From Rotaria socialis (taxonomy: Eukaryota; Rotifera; Eurotatoria; Philodinida; Philodinidae), in contig CAJNYU010001475.1 of assembly GCA_905331475.1 (NCBI GenBank), positions 1 to 64,000 of the forward strand: DNA of 64,000 nucleotides, read 5' to 3'. Under the pieces are notes generated by a model. The model was not told where the DNA came from and searched no databases. It was given only the letters and a program-made list of their open reading frames with translations. Position 1 is the stretch's first letter, and each line of letters begins with the position of its first letter. Below are positions 36,278 through 50,200 of the stretch, piece after piece. The position numbers and the translations under genes were made by a program.

Positions 36278-37565
36278 ATGCTTGCGACTGCTCATACCCC
36301 GAACCATTATATCCACCCAAGAATATATGAGAATCAATGGATAGATAATCAAAGTTCACGTTTGAATTTTCTTACAATTCAGACGATTCCAGAAGAACCT
36401 GACATTTTCGATTGTCAAAAAAGTTATCATACTGATAGTGAATGTTCTTCATTATCAACCGAAGACCTTTACGTTGTTCTTGAAGTTCAACGACCACGAC
36501 CAACCAATGAACCGATAAATAAAATAGAAAAGCCATTAAGTTTTGCACAAATTATTGATGATGAGCATCATGTGGAATACAATCAACTTGTTGAACCACT
36601 GGTACTTGAGGTAAAAAGTCAATCGTTATTCGATTATTAAGAAAATGAAGAAAAGAAAATGATCTATTTAGATATCTTCAAAAGAATATGCAGTAGAGAA
36701 AATAATTACTTTGCCATTGGTTGACAATGTTCTTTGCTATACACCAAAAATATTCAATAAATCTATTACGAAATCTTACTATGACTCACTCAACGATAAG
36801 AAACGTAATTATAAACCAATTGAACATAGTTCTGCATCGATTTCATGGACAACATCTGAACAACAATCAAGAAATGATTCATATTCGAACGAAAGTCTTG
36901 ATTCAATTGAAAATAATTCACCGAAAATTTCCTCGCAGCAAACTCGAAAAACGACTACATTTGCTCATTTAACATCTCAACGTAGATTGAATTCTACTAT
37001 ACAAATACAACGAGAAAATCCGATCGCCGAGAAAACAACATTAACACATACATTTGCATTCGATCGTACTTGTATGATAAAATATAACCGAGTTAAGAAC
37101 GAAAAAATTGATCAAGATGAAATTGTTCTTCCATTTTATTTGAATCATAAACCAAAGATCGATAATTCTGCTCTTCTATCCAATAATTCTATCACAAAAT
37201 CTCCGGTGTTTCGTTTAGCTAAAAAACGTTCTCAAACTATCAAATCTGAATATTATTTACCTGATGAAGTTATGAAATCGAGTGAACCTTCATTACTTCA
37301 AGTGAAATATCTTGATGGAAGAGCTACATTAGTTAATAATCATATTCGAGAATTATCAGAAAAATCTGAAAATTTATCAAATTCAATATCATCTCGAACG
37401 AGCGTCTCAAAGATGTTTCACACAGAAGACATATCACTGTATGAATCGCTTCGAAAACGAATATCGAATCGTTTTCAGAATATTTTAAAATCAAGTTCGA
37501 CCGAAAAACCGAAAACATGGCAACACAAGACGATATTCGAACTTTTTAGTGAAAGAAAAAAATAA
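36278..37565 (+). CDS. Hypothetical protein, probably disordered
   Basis: Not recognised. Two long frames join in phase through a GT..AG intron: exon 36278-36610, then from about 36699 (acceptor after cagtagag) to 37565, about 399 aa. The protein is rich in Ser, Asn, Lys and Thr, without membrane segments, signal peptide or cysteine pattern. A short motif recurs loosely (LSFAQIIDD in exon 1, TTFAHLTSQ in exon 2). The C-terminus is basic (SLRKRISNRFQNIL ... ERKK). An AATAAA follows the stop within 20 nt. Continuous coding frames and a phase-correct intron argue that it is a real gene; the acceptor choice is uncertain because the nearer AG would give an immediate stop. Confidence 0.55.
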
Positions 37566-40059
37566 AAGTTGATGTTCAATAAAATAAAATATTTATTTAT
37601 TTATTAGACTCATGATTGCTTTTATTATAGAAATTCTACCGTTATCATCACAATCGATTATTAAAATAAATGTATCATGTAAATGCGATTTGTTGTTTTC
37701 AATCATGCAAATCCACACGGATACTTTTTATTCATTAAGCGATGGTCAAAAAAATAAATACACATCCATCCTTGATGATTATTTTTAGTGATATCCAATG
37801 ATTGATTGCCAAAATTTATATGAGCGTGTCACATCTTGTCTCCTTTCGGTGTTCAACACTATCTATGTAACCCCTTCGGCAATTTCTTTCGATAAGATAA
37901 TGACTTGAATCACTGCGGTCTACTATTTTTTAGTTAATAAACTTCATGGACTTCATTTATAATTGTATTCAATTCACAGCCTTCAACTTGACCACTAATG
38001 ATTGATGCTGACATTCATTTAAAGATGCCATTTTAATCTAAATATTTCACATGAAACATAATTGAATCTATTTAGTACATAACACGTTGAGCGATGTTTT
38101 AATACGGGAAATATTTTCTTACGGGTAGAATATGCTCGCCCAATTGTAACTATTTATGAAGAGGTAGCTTTTTCTAAATGAACAATGACATAACTATGAT
38201 TTCTTTTAAACAGGCGATACATTTTATAACAATAGATATAATTATAATTGTGTATTGTTTAAGGTTATCTTGCGATATAGTTGATTTACGCTTACAATGA
38301 GCAGATATTAGTGACATTCGAAAAGCTATTAAAGCGAAAACCGATGATTGTATAATTCGAAGAGACATAAAATATGTAACAAGCGTATACTTCAAAGAAC
38401 AATACAAACGTAAATCCTTAATATAAACCGATAGAGAAGGTTGTTTTGTTGGGAAAAATAATCTAGCCAATTTCATAATTAATGAGACGAAATAATTTAA
38501 TTTTAATTAAAAACATTTACTTATTTCGCAGTTCTCGAACTTGTGGTATCAAAAAGGGAGATTTAATGTTTTAAGTTGTATTTTTCAAAGAAAAGATGAA
38601 TGATTTCAATATCGAAAAAGAACATTATAAAAAAATATTTTCTCTTGAAAGACCATGCTAAATATCTTCAATAGCGTTCATATGTAATTCAGGGAATAAG
38701 ATAATTCAAGAAAAAATGAATGAGGAAACATCGGATTCGCATCCGATTGTTATGTGTACTCGAAAAACTGAGTCGATTTATATATGTTGTGAATAATTCT
38801 AAGAAAAACATTTTTATTTTGAAAAAACCCTGTACTCCCCCTCAGGGATGGTCTGGTCAATACTGACAATTTTTTCGATAGCTCAGCCATTTTTTGGCGG
38901 ATCCTTCTCATCTTAGAACTCGACTGAGATATTAATAAGATCATTATGTGTACAAAATTTCATGTCAACTGGATGAGGCTTTCCAAAGTTATCGTGCTAA
39001 CGGCCGGACACACTGACCGAATCTAGAGTGTACTCACTTTGTTTGAGTACACAAAAACAGAATTACATTGTACTACAGGATCCATGTTTTCATAACTCGT
39101 GTAACTCAAACCAAACAGAAATAATCGGTACATTATTCTATGGAAAATATTTTTCATTACTCAAATAATAGTAAACACTCTTTTGTTTTTATTCATTCAA
39201 TCAAAGACATTCAAGAAGTGACTGATCACGTTAAAAAAATCTTCAAAAACTTCATTAAGTACTGCCTAAACCAATTCTAATAGTCTACTTAATTAATAGT
39301 TAGTTTTTGTCATCTTATTTTCAATACAAAAGAATGCGCGGCGTAAATGTTGACAGTTTCAATGCTTGAACGATTGGTTATCTTTTGACTGCCATGGTGC
39401 AAACGTATATCCGGTCAAAGTGTGAGCAACTGTGTTGTGCGTGCATACTGTCAATGCTGTTTATGATTTTTAAGTAAGATAAAATGGAACTTTTTTTAGA
39501 TGCAATAGCGTATAATGAACGTCGGCAATTGATTTGATATACTACCTTTCATAAAATAATAATTGAATTTGATTTCAATAGTGTAGTTTATCGTACATTT
39601 TACTATAATTTCATGCATGCATTTTTTTTTTATGAAAATCATTCCGCTGATAGAACTCATGAATGAAACATGTTATTCATCAGCCTATTGGACGTGTTCT
39701 ATGTTGAAGAAATTTATTTTGGGTATGTGAAAAATATTAGCCAAATAATAACTCGTAATGTTATGCTTAGTACTTAGGATTTCTCACGTATTACTCTGTC
39801 TTATTAAAATACTTTGCATCGATGACAAGCAAGAATATATTCTTTCTTATTTTCTATGAAATAGAATAAAGCGCAGCTCATTTAATTCCGATGAATCCTT
39901 ATGTATGTCACAAAAGAAAAGCAGAAGACCAAAAAAATATGCCAACAACAATGCCATTGACAGGTGCGGATAAGAAAGATAAGTACAAACAACAGCAAAC
40001 ATTTAATATTCACATATATGAGTAGAGAACATAATACAAAAACAAGAAGATATCAATGA
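37566..40059. other. Intergenic, no certain gene
   Basis: AT-rich spacer between convergent genes. A minus-strand 100-aa frame at 38174-38476 has two hydrophobic stretches but no recognised family. Around 38753-39050 is an island of less AT-rich sequence ending in a 10-bp-stem hairpin (gtgtactca ... ttgagtacac), possibly a transposon remnant. Confidence 0.4.
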
Positions 40060-43000
40060 CTATGAACAAACTTTTCTATCTATTTCCTCGTCATTAGTCG
40101 ATGGCATTAATGATATTGTTTCTGGATTGGTTTCATTTGTAGATACGATTATTTCTTGAACAGTCGGTAGCGAAGAATCACTAGATATTCCAATTTGATC
40201 CGGTACTGATTCCTGTTCAGTAACTATTGTCGGCATATTCATTGGAGGCAATTCTATTATTTGATCTAATTCAAATGATATTTTACTATTTGTCAATTCT
40301 AAACTAGGAACTTTTTCTTGAATAATCTTTTCTTGTTTAATAAAATCCATCAAAGCTATATGAGCAAATAAATATTGATCTTCCGTTTGAACACTACCAG
40401 CACGTTCGTGTCTCATTTTAACGACAGTTGTTGGCATATCAATAAGTTTCTCGTTTAAATAACGTTTTATACCGATATCAATTGCACAAAATGTTCCTGT
40501 ACGTCCAATACCGGCTGAACAATGAAGAAGAATGGGAGCTGTTACCATTGCTAATTGCTTATGGTATTCAACTTTTTCTAAAAATAATAATGCATCTTTT
40601 GTTCCAGTTGGTACGCCATGATCAGGCCATTTAAGATAGTGTGCATGAAAAATAGTTCGAGTTTCACTATGATTCCGTTTCCTAAGTAATAATGTTGTTA
40701 TATTAAAACTATCATATGAATCAGATTTTTCATTTAATATTTGATAAGGTCCACTATTAAGATATTGTTTCGTTCTTAATGGCCAATATGGATAACATTT
40801 CATGGTACCGGCTTCACGAATATTAGTTGTCATGACTATAATAGAAATATTTTCTTGCCATATCATACGCCAAAAATCTTTCACTGTTGATTGTAATGGG
40901 CCTTCAAAAACAGAAATGAAATTTTTCGAAGAGCCTATGAGTGATTTTTCACTTAGTTTTACCTTGAGTAAATATGTAAGCTTTTTCTTCATTATTATAA
41001 CCGCTAACATAATTCGCATTGATAAAATCACTTGTATCATCAATGTCTTCTTGAAGTTTAACACGAGTTGATTCACCTGGTATAACATCACGATAACGAG
41101 ATTTATCAAGATTTTCTTCGTATCTAAAACAAAATGATAAAAGAAAAAAAACAAAGTTTAACCTTGATATGAGTTAGAAATTCATAGGTTACCTTGCAGC
41201 ATGCGTATCTTTTGCTGGTGGATTCGGCAGCTTACGAAATTCTTTTCGTATTTCTGCCTGCGGTTTAGATAAGAAGTCAGTTTCATTCAATGTTTTATAA
41301 AGATTTATTGTTGCTGTTCGTTTAATATCACTGTTTATTTCACGATAGTCGTCTTCAATCATACTATTTATTGTTTTAGAATCATATTTGTCTTTTTGAT
41401 TTTTGTATAACTGAAAACCATTTTCATTTGTTTTTGATGAACTAGAAAAAAAACAGAAAACTCATCGTGGTTTAAATGACTAATATCTAAACAAAAAAAA
41501 AAGCGCGAGGGCATTACAAGAAATTTCCATGAGAAATTTTACCTTGTGCTATTACACATTCGAGTCTGTTTTTATCGTAACTTATTTTATGTAGAATTAT
41601 GATAATGACGAGAGAGAAATTTTCATATATGTAAAATATTGATAATGCAGAATGTCGATTAAAAGAAAGAATGGATAAGATCATTGATGAGAACGATAAT
41701 GATCAATATTCCTTGTGATGAAATGACACATTCCAGTCAAAACAACCTTATCGTTAATTATGAATGAATTGTTAAGAAACAAGTTTGCAGTCAATAGAAA
41801 GTGAAGGAAAAAAAGGCACCAAAAACACCTATAACAAGATATTTGACTGAGAAAAAGAAAAAAAACACTTCTAATAAAAACGATGAAATAGTAACGACAT
41901 TGATTAACGATGAATAAATAACAGTGAAACTGTCGAGTCAATTGGGATAAAGCAAAGAATTTCGATTTTGACTGTATACTGCAACATATGCTCTTAGGAA
42001 CTTAAAATTCAAGCACAGGAATCGATAAATCAGAAGGCTAATCAGGCGAAATTTACTTCAGTTCACTGAATTTGTGAAGAGAAGTGAAGGAATAAATGCA
42101 TGTGCTTTTTCCACTGGTGTGTAAAAAAATCAATAAAACACTGAAGAAAAAACACTTCTACTTAGGAGAGTCCTATACATTACTATAAAAGATTTGAAGA
42201 TTGACTGTCAATCTCATACTGTTGCCGATTATTCTTCAACGAGACTTGTCATCATAATGTTTGGACACATATGTTGTAGGAAAATTAAAAATCTGACCGA
42301 ACAAAATTGGAATTCTAATTTTCCGGTATGTGTGTGAGGGATTGCTGAATAACAAAAACAAATTGTTATTCTATTCAGATTTTTTTTTACTAACTTCATC
42401 TATTTTCATAAACTAACTATGACTAGGTAAAAAAAATGAGAATTCCAATTTTGCTCAGGCAGATTTAGAGTCCGCCTGAATTCTAATCTTGCCTACAACA
42501 CACACACACGTACACACATATATATAAGTCGACAGAGCAATATAATTCTGATTCAAAGTCAGTGCTTCTAATCTTTTATTGACGCATTTAATAGTTGAAA
42601 ACAACCAAACTTATTGCCCACGAACTTTTGTATCAAGCGTTATTAAAAGAGCATTATCGAGCAAATTTATTTGAGAAGTGGTTTTTTCTTCTTTAAAACA
42701 AATATATTTTCATACCATAATATTTGGCACTGCTCTCCTGTGGGGTAAAATTGTGTCATCAAAGATATTTGAGAAGTGACCAAAAACGAAATTTAAAGTC
42801 TACTAAGAAAAAAAGTTAGTTTCATTTGCAGGCGATTTTTTTGCTCTTTTCTCTTTTCTCTATTATTCATTTTTTCTCAGCAAATAGATGACTCAACAGT
42901 AACATGGCAATTAAGAAGTTTTGTTTTTGTTATTTAGAAAAAAATCAACGAACAACGAAATTCTTACTCAGTGCAATTTTCTTTTCGTAACAGTAATGAT

Positions 43001-46000
43001 GATTTCATTGGAGGTGACTCTTCTTGAATAAGGCTTTCGTTTGAGCGCTTGCGTTTATCATTACCACTTGATGATGATGATTCACGTTTTCGCATACGAC
43101 TTTGTGATGAGGACGATTCATGCCTACGTTTTGGTGACACGAACCTTAACAGAGACGCCGATGAAGATGAGGATGAAGGTGTTGTTATTGTTTTTGGTGA
43201 AACAGACGATTTATCTTGAGTAAATAAATTCTCATTCGTAGGTTTTATTGACATTGGTTGATAGTTAAGACAATAGTAAGGATAACAGATTGATTGAGGA
43301 TTTGATGTTGTTGATAAACACATTTGATAACGAACAGTTCCAGTAAGCATTGGATCATAACTACCACCTAATGATATTGGTATACTATCTAATGGGTAAC
43401 TATATTGATTTGTTAAACAGTGACGCATTTGATCAGCTGAGTAAAATGTAACCTTGAAAAACAAAAACAAAAACAAAAATAAAATATTGACTCAGGTTGA
43501 TACGGAAAATTTGAAAACAAAGAGGTGAAAGTCGTGAATACTTCAAAAAAAAAGAACACAACAACATACGTGCAATAGTGCGAAACTAACTAAGTCTAAA
43601 GAACTATTCTCATGGCTAACATATACCATTGGTATTCTCACCCTATCACGCAGTTTTTGACTTAAAAAAATCGAGAGTACCTTATAAATTACTCTAAACC
43701 ATTTAGGAGCTGATATCACGAATATGTTTTTTAGCATTGCTGGATAACCGCCCTGTTCAAAGAAAACAATGTAGATGATTTACAACGACAGAAAGAAAAG
43801 CCATTCGAAATACTTGAAGAAGTTTAAGAATTTTTTTACTAAGATTTATATTGAACTGTGATGCTGAACAATTTCGCATATCATAAATAAAATTCAAACC
43901 ATTTTGTTGAACTTCAGTACTGAAATAAAAAATTTTAATTATTTTAAAATAGAAGTTTTTTCGTTAAAAAATTGAACCTTTCAGTTGCAACATCTAGCTG
44001 ACAAATTAATGCTTGTAATGTAATTAATTCATGATCTTGATGTGAAAGTGAATCACTGAATGCTAGATAATTAAGATTTGATGCTGTAAAAATAACTGTT
44101 AATGGTTGATTTGGCACTGGCATCTAATTTAGAAGATAGGATATGAATGAAATTATTGAATCAATGAATGGATACCAATGAAAAAAATTTGCTTGATTCA
44201 ATTTCATTTACAAGATGAGGATTTTTTATCCAAATCTGATCAAGTTTTTCTGCTTTACGAAGATTCTAAGTGAAAAAAAACAGATACAAAAATCTTAATC
44301 ATCTATACAAAGAAGATCAACAATAATTAATATTAACTTCATGTGTGTTGTACAAATCGATTGCTCGAAACACATTATATTTAGTTGGAATCAAAAATTT
44401 CACAGCTGTATTAAATTTCGCACTTCCTTGCTCTGCTGTTGAATTCACTGGCCACTCCATATGTTTGACAAATTCTTCAACTGCCTAAATCGAACAATTA
44501 AAAAAGAACGAAACATTTATTTGTCAAACAACACAATCGAACATTTAATGAGTTGCTTTTCCTAGTGTGCAGTGGCGGCAGCTCGAAGTAGTCAATATTG
44601 AATGGACTTCAATGCCTTTCAACGAGAATATGTCGTTCTTTTAATGCAACGCAAAATATGTACTAGGCTCCTGTTCGAAAAAAAAATATGTTCGTCGATT
44701 TTCATATCGTAACATCTTTCCAATTGGTTTACCACTAATGGTTTGACTCAAAATAGTTTGCCTGGCTATACAAAAAAATATATTTTTACTTCTGATCAAG
44801 TCGACCCAGTTATCTATCAAATTGACTTGACCCGATTTTAGTTTCGTGGTTTTTAACCTTTTACCAAATTTATCCTTATTATTGACAATACCAAAAGTTC
44901 AAAATGAACATTTCTTTCATGAAATGTCGTGCACTAATTAACTATGTTAATTAATGTGAGAATATTATTAGTAGGAAAAAATAAATAAACCATTTTCGAA
45001 CTTAACTGTGAAACATAATTGCTGTTCAACTATGAGAAATTTATTCATTTTTGGAAGACGACAATCCAATGGATTTTGTTAACGAAAATTTTGTTTTCGG
45101 TTCTAACCATTTATTCAGTGGAGTTACACTCAGTAAAAAATAGTTTCTGTAAGAGAAGAAAACTTTTTACACTTAATATATTTGCCTATCTAGTTTCTTC
45201 TTTAGCAAACAATAAAATTTTACGAGCTATTACTTAAATTTATATTAACTATTGCTTGTTCGATAATTGGATTTACAGAAGAATAACGAATCGTGTTTAA
45301 GAATTATTATTCAGTTCGAGTATTTTGAGAGGCTTATTGGCTTATTATTTTGCTTCAATAACACATTCAACTGATTTCATGTTGAATATATTACTAATTC
45401 GACTATTTGACGTAGATAACGTTGTGATAAAAGTTCTACTTTGCTCTCAAGAGTATTTCTTACAATCGAATCGATCTCTATGTTATATTGAGAAAAAAAA
45501 CTTCCTTGGGGCTTGTTCAAATGAAGAAAAAGTGTACTATTTCAAGAACTGTTATGTAGTATGTCAATCTTCATTTTCTTCTCCGGCAAGACTGTCACCA
45601 TTTTTTTATTTTATGATGGTAGCCATACAATATATAGTACAACAATCATACGCGTCTAGAAGGGCGACCTAACCATCGTGAGGGCGCGACTCAACACTAA
45701 ATAAAACATCAGCTTTACACTATATGATAAGCTCATGTTTTTTTTTTAATTTATTTTTTAAACCTCAAAGCAACTTTGCATGATAGTTTGCACAACAGAT
45801 AATATATTCTAATTCTCAACTAAACGGTAGCATGAAGGCGGAATTTCTAAATTATTGAAACCTTTCTACTGGCAATTCTCGAGCTTGATTTTTCTCTTAT
45901 TTGGACATGAAGATTATATTTCAAAATCGGTGGGTATGGCTATGAATACGAAAGAAAGAAAAAACGTTAGTAAATGAATGATTAGACTTATGAAATGCTT

Positions 46001-47230
46001 CCAGTGGCGGCGGAGTCACTGAGACCCATGAGGCTTGAGCCTCGCCTAGGTTTTGCAAGATAAGGCTCAGCTTCACTTGCTTTTGTACTGATTATTGCCA
46101 TTTTTTATTCTTGCATCAAAGAAGGTGCAAAGAAAAGTATATTTTGGTATTTTCCAATCTTCGTTTTTATACTGACCATTTTTATTATTACTGAAGTTCA
46201 ATAAAAAGAAAACTTATTTTCTACTGGATGCTTTCATAAAATTCCACAGTAGGAAAAAAAATATTATGAGCCTCACATAGCTTAATGACGCTCCCCCGCC
46301 CCTGAATGTTTCCTATTCAATGCATCAATGTATCCATAACAGAATTAACACTATTTCTACTAGAACAAAGCAGCACGTTTTAATTAAAATCTCTATCTAT
46401 ATGCATTCATTTCTATCGTTCATGAGGCGAAAGAGAAAAAAAAGAAGTAAAGATTATATTCTCAAACAATGATTGACAAGTATTCTTCGTCTAGTTGAGG
46501 TTTTCTTATTGAACAAAGAAAAAAAAATGATGCAACCTTTGATTAAACAAAAAGTTATATTAAATTTGATATTTAAATTCAAATAAAACTTGAACTCCAT
46601 TCAAGTTTAACAAAACAATTTTGAGAGAATGTCTGCTTAATAATCCTCTTTCTTTGTTCTTATCTAGTCTATCCTGTGTAGTAATATTAATTTTTCAATC
46701 AAACGAAGGATTTCTTTTTGTGTCAAAAGAGATAAGACTTTTTTTGTATGTACGCACGCTAACATGCAAAATTTTCTGTCTATACATACATGATGAGATT
46801 GTGAATAAGAAGTGTGATCAGTCAAAACGTCACTCAATGGACGATATTTTAGGAGACTGACGGAAGATTTACTACGTAAATTACTACCACCTATAACATT
46901 GCTTGTTTCACCTCCGGCTACAGCATTTGCCATGGATGATGCCTTAAAAGGTTTCATAGCAAATGAACGAATGAAAGTGAATAGATCAGTAGATCCCGAA
47001 TTTCGATTGTGAATTGAATGCGACAATGAATGAGATGAAGGCGAATGCGTTTGCGTTGAATATTTAACACGTCGATTATGATTAGTTGCCGACATTGATG
47101 ATGAACTTAATACTGTTGTTGATGTTGTCGTAGGTTTGTGTAGAGAATCTTTGGTTATTTGAGCACGCGTTGAATCATAGAGTGTACATTGATTTTTAAA
47201 ACGACTTTCATCTAATACATCCGTAGCCAT
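40060..47230 (-). CDS. PTPN9: PTPN9/MEG2-type phosphatase: CRAL-TRIO plus tyrosine phosphatase
   Basis: Cytoplasmic tyrosine phosphatase with a lipid-binding Sec14-like domain; the vertebrate relative acts at secretory vesicles. Ten exons, phase-consistent, on the minus strand: 47230-46790, 44484-44338, 44265-44176, 44123-43978, 43919-43814, 43752-43627, 43452-42968, 41441-41193, 41123-40963 and 40901-40060 (930 aa). Exons 2-7 carry the CRAL-TRIO domain (AVKFLIPTKYNVFRAIDLY, QQNGLNFIYDMRN, MLKNIFVISAPKWFRVIYK, IPISLGG). Then come a Ser-rich linker and the PTP domain with SRYRDVIP, INANYVSGY, the WPDHGVP loop, the active site HCSAGIGRTG and a QTEDQY Q-loop. Domain order matches PTPN9 only. The linker exon runs into TAA at 42964, but GTAAGAA overlaps that stop and joins in phase to 41441. 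An ATG at 41559 with a 17-nt exon could give a short PTP-only form (422 aa). The 147-aa first exon is novel in sequence and less certain. Confidence 0.85.
42272..42500. mobile_element. Small element with inverted ends in a PTPN9 intron
   Basis: The left end starts tgttgtagg and the right end, read backwards, starts tgttgtagg too. Inward both contain aaatctg followed by a shared caaaattggaattct block; the right side has a ~17-nt insertion. It lies in the 1.5-kb intron that separates the CRAL-TRIO and PTP exons. The flanks are CA-rich and no target duplication can be assigned. Confidence 0.55.
46002..46304. mobile_element. hAT-like MITE, 303 bp, in PTPN9 intron 1
   Basis: It starts cagtggcggcggagtca and ends tgacgctcccccgcccctg, an imperfect terminal inverted repeat of about 18 bp. 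It is flanked by aatgcttc (45994-46001) and aatgtttc (46305-46312), an 8-bp target duplication with one mismatch. Subterminal words gaggcttgagcctc and gagcctca are typical of hAT ends. There is no coding capacity. It sits in the 2.3-kb first intron as modelled. Confidence 0.82.
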
Positions 47231-50200
47231 AGTAGTTGTTTCTTTTGCTCTTTTTAGTTTCTATATTTTGATTGTTTCTTTCGCAATGTTAAATAATTTA
47301 AAGGAAGTTATGAGAATAGAGTAAGTAAAAATAATGCAAGCGTAACGTAATAAGTATAGAGAAATTTCTTTACGTCTGTTGCTTTTCGTTTGATAAAAAA
47401 AAAAAAGTTCAAATAAATGAAATAGATCGGTTCGTAACACGACGACGAAAAATACGGTGTTTATTTAGACTTCGGTTCGTTTCTTCTCATGTTCTTTTCT
47501 CTTCGTTTTTTCTTCTTCTTCCTGTCATGCAGGTGAAAGAGAAAAACCTGAGCCGATAAGTGTTCTCCCTGTTTCTCTGCATGTCTATTCTTTTGTATTG
47601 CGCACCAATCGAGAGGGTTTCACATGCCCCCGTCGTCCTTTTTTCTATGTATGTGTTTCATCATATTGTGTCCGATTGCATGCTTGCGTGCATATACGGG
47701 GACAAGGCGGTGTCTATGAATTTATTTCTTATGGAGAAGGATCATCATCAAGAAACGATGATGAGAAAAAAGAGACATTCTTCTTTATATATCTATTCAT
47801 CATCCGGCAAATTATCGAAAATAAAACTTTATCGGGTAACAAAATCAACAATAAGAGTACATAGAAAAGATGAATTTAACCTCTATTCTCTTCCTCTCTC
47901 CCTCCTTTCATTTCGTCTTTTTTTGTTACGTAGTATTGAATTACAAAACATTACGAATGAAAACAATAATATTGTTGAACATTCATTCTGTTTTGATCCT
48001 ACTTTTCTAGCCAGATTCTATGCATATATATATATATATATGTTTAACATTGAATGTATCAATGATGTTCATAACATATTTTCCTGCGACATACGTTTGT
48101 AGTGTGTGTAATCAAAGGTTCTATTGTGTCTGGCGGTGATTCTATTAATACTACTCACCTCATCAGAAGAATGATGATTGGATGATGGTAACATCTGATG
48201 ATGACAGGAACAGAGGTTAAGAAAATCGAAACATTTGCATAACAATTGCCGTGTTCGCCTTGCTAGCAACATTCATTTGTCATTTTTTTGGAACAGAAGA
48301 AAAAACGATGCTAATGTTCAGTATGCAGAAGTGCATGAGTCTTTAATTTGACCGAGTGAACGATGCCATCGGCTAAAAAAAAGAAAGAAGGACGCCAGAG
48401 AGACAGAGAGAACGGATGAGAATGAAGAGTACTATTGCATCTTTTTTTCTGTGCTGATAAAAGTGAGTGCCAGTCTATGTAATGAAGAATATTTGAGAAT
48501 GATGTCATCATCAATAATAGAATATAAAAAGAATCCACAGATCTTATTAGATCGGTTTACATCTATCGAATCAAGGTTTTAGAAAATTCTAATAGGCGTT
48601 CTATGAATTGGATGCTTGTCTACTTTGGAGATACTTAAAACTTGTTGTCATAACTATTCTTACACCTCATATCAACACAATAGACTATTTTTTGTATACT
48701 ACATCAAGTAAATAATGTCGAATGAGAAATTGTGTATAGAAACTTTTAAATATTTCTATAATTCTATATTAGTAATTGGTTGATTTTCGTTTTATAATCA
48801 AATTCAAACTAGATGTTCAAGAGGAAATTGAATTGGTGCGAAACGAAGAATTTCTCTTATCATAATATTATTAACATGCGTGAGGTTGAGTGTGTTATTT
48901 GAGATACACTTTATCGTAGTTCTATTTATTTTTGTAGACAAAGCTTCATGATCCGTGATAAGTATGTTATTATTTACACATAATGTTAATTTATAGTTAC
49001 AACGCCGATTCAATTTACTTTTCTTCTTTCTACTTCTAACCAATTTATATTCCTCGTCTTCTATTGATCATAGCTCATTGTCGCAAAGAGACTCTGTGCA
49101 GCAAATTCAATACGTTATTTATTTGTTCAATACCACGTTGTAACTTTTCGCAAGATATTATTGGCAACTGCAATCTTTAATATACATAGAAACCTGAGCG
49201 TTCAATTGATAACAATGTCTAGTTTCAAATATTTTAAATCTGCATGATGCCTTCTTGTGATATCAGTTTAAGAGACTGATGTTTGAAAACATGGCGTATA
49301 ATCGCGATAATATTCAACATGATTAAACGCCGACTTTAGTAGTCAAACAATGTCTTTAATTGAAAATAAGATTTACTTCAAAGATCACGTTGCAAGGACA
49401 AAAGAATGATACGTGATCAAAAAATAACGAGAATCAATATGTACAGAAGGAGGATGTATTGTAGGTATGGTCTGTGTGCAAGAGAATACAAAATGCGTCT
49501 TAACAGCATGTGTACAACATGACAATAGAATTAAGTTCGAACAATATGCATATGATTTATGTCTTTGGTGTAATCAATAATTCCCATTTATAAAACCAGC
49601 GTTCGAAATGATCATAGTGAAAAGTCTATTTAGAAAAAAAATATATGAGTATAACTCTACTTTTCCCTCCAGAAACAATGACTCGATCGAGCTTGAGAGA
49701 ACAGATAGTATTATATCGAAGTTGTACTGTATTATAAATATAAGCCAAAAATATGCAACAAAAACCTAGTTCTAACATTGCTTTAGTTAAGGTAATATTA
49801 ACTGGAATCACTTTTCTTTTGAACGTGAAACAGATTTCTAGATGATCTATATCATTTTCGAACGTAACCTTACATAACTGTCTTTATATAAAATTTTCCC
49901 AACGGCATTACTCAACAGACCTACATCGTCTCATTCTCATAGAATATCCATCAATATGCTATCAATCTATAATACAAATGAAAGCTACGTAATAATAAAA
50001 ATAAATAGTTGTCAAAAAAATTTCTACGAGTTTTTCATCCATCTACTCGTATTTTAAGCAAAAGAACCAACAAACTGTGTCCTTCCATAGATTCTAACGT
50101 AATAAGTCGTTTCTGCTCATAATTTCATTTTATGCTTTCTTGTAATCATAGTTAGTATCATCCATCAATTATGAATCGAGGGCTACACCAATAACAAGTA

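Noticed and set aside
38753..39050. Possible Tc1-like or Helitron end with hairpin gtgtactca/ttgagtacac
   Set aside because: The left partner matches poorly, no TA or other duplication is clear, and no CTRR end follows the hairpin.
40060..41154. 364-aa uninterrupted PTP frame starting MFFFFYHF
   Set aside because: The first ~80 residues translate intron and wrong-frame exon sequence; splicing 40963 to 40901 restores the TQGPLQSTVKDFW motif.
44572..45672. Possible hAT element starting cagtggcggcagctcg with open frames to its right
   Set aside because: The left terminus looks real but no matching right end or 8-bp duplication was found, and the frames at 45019 and 45325 resemble nothing.
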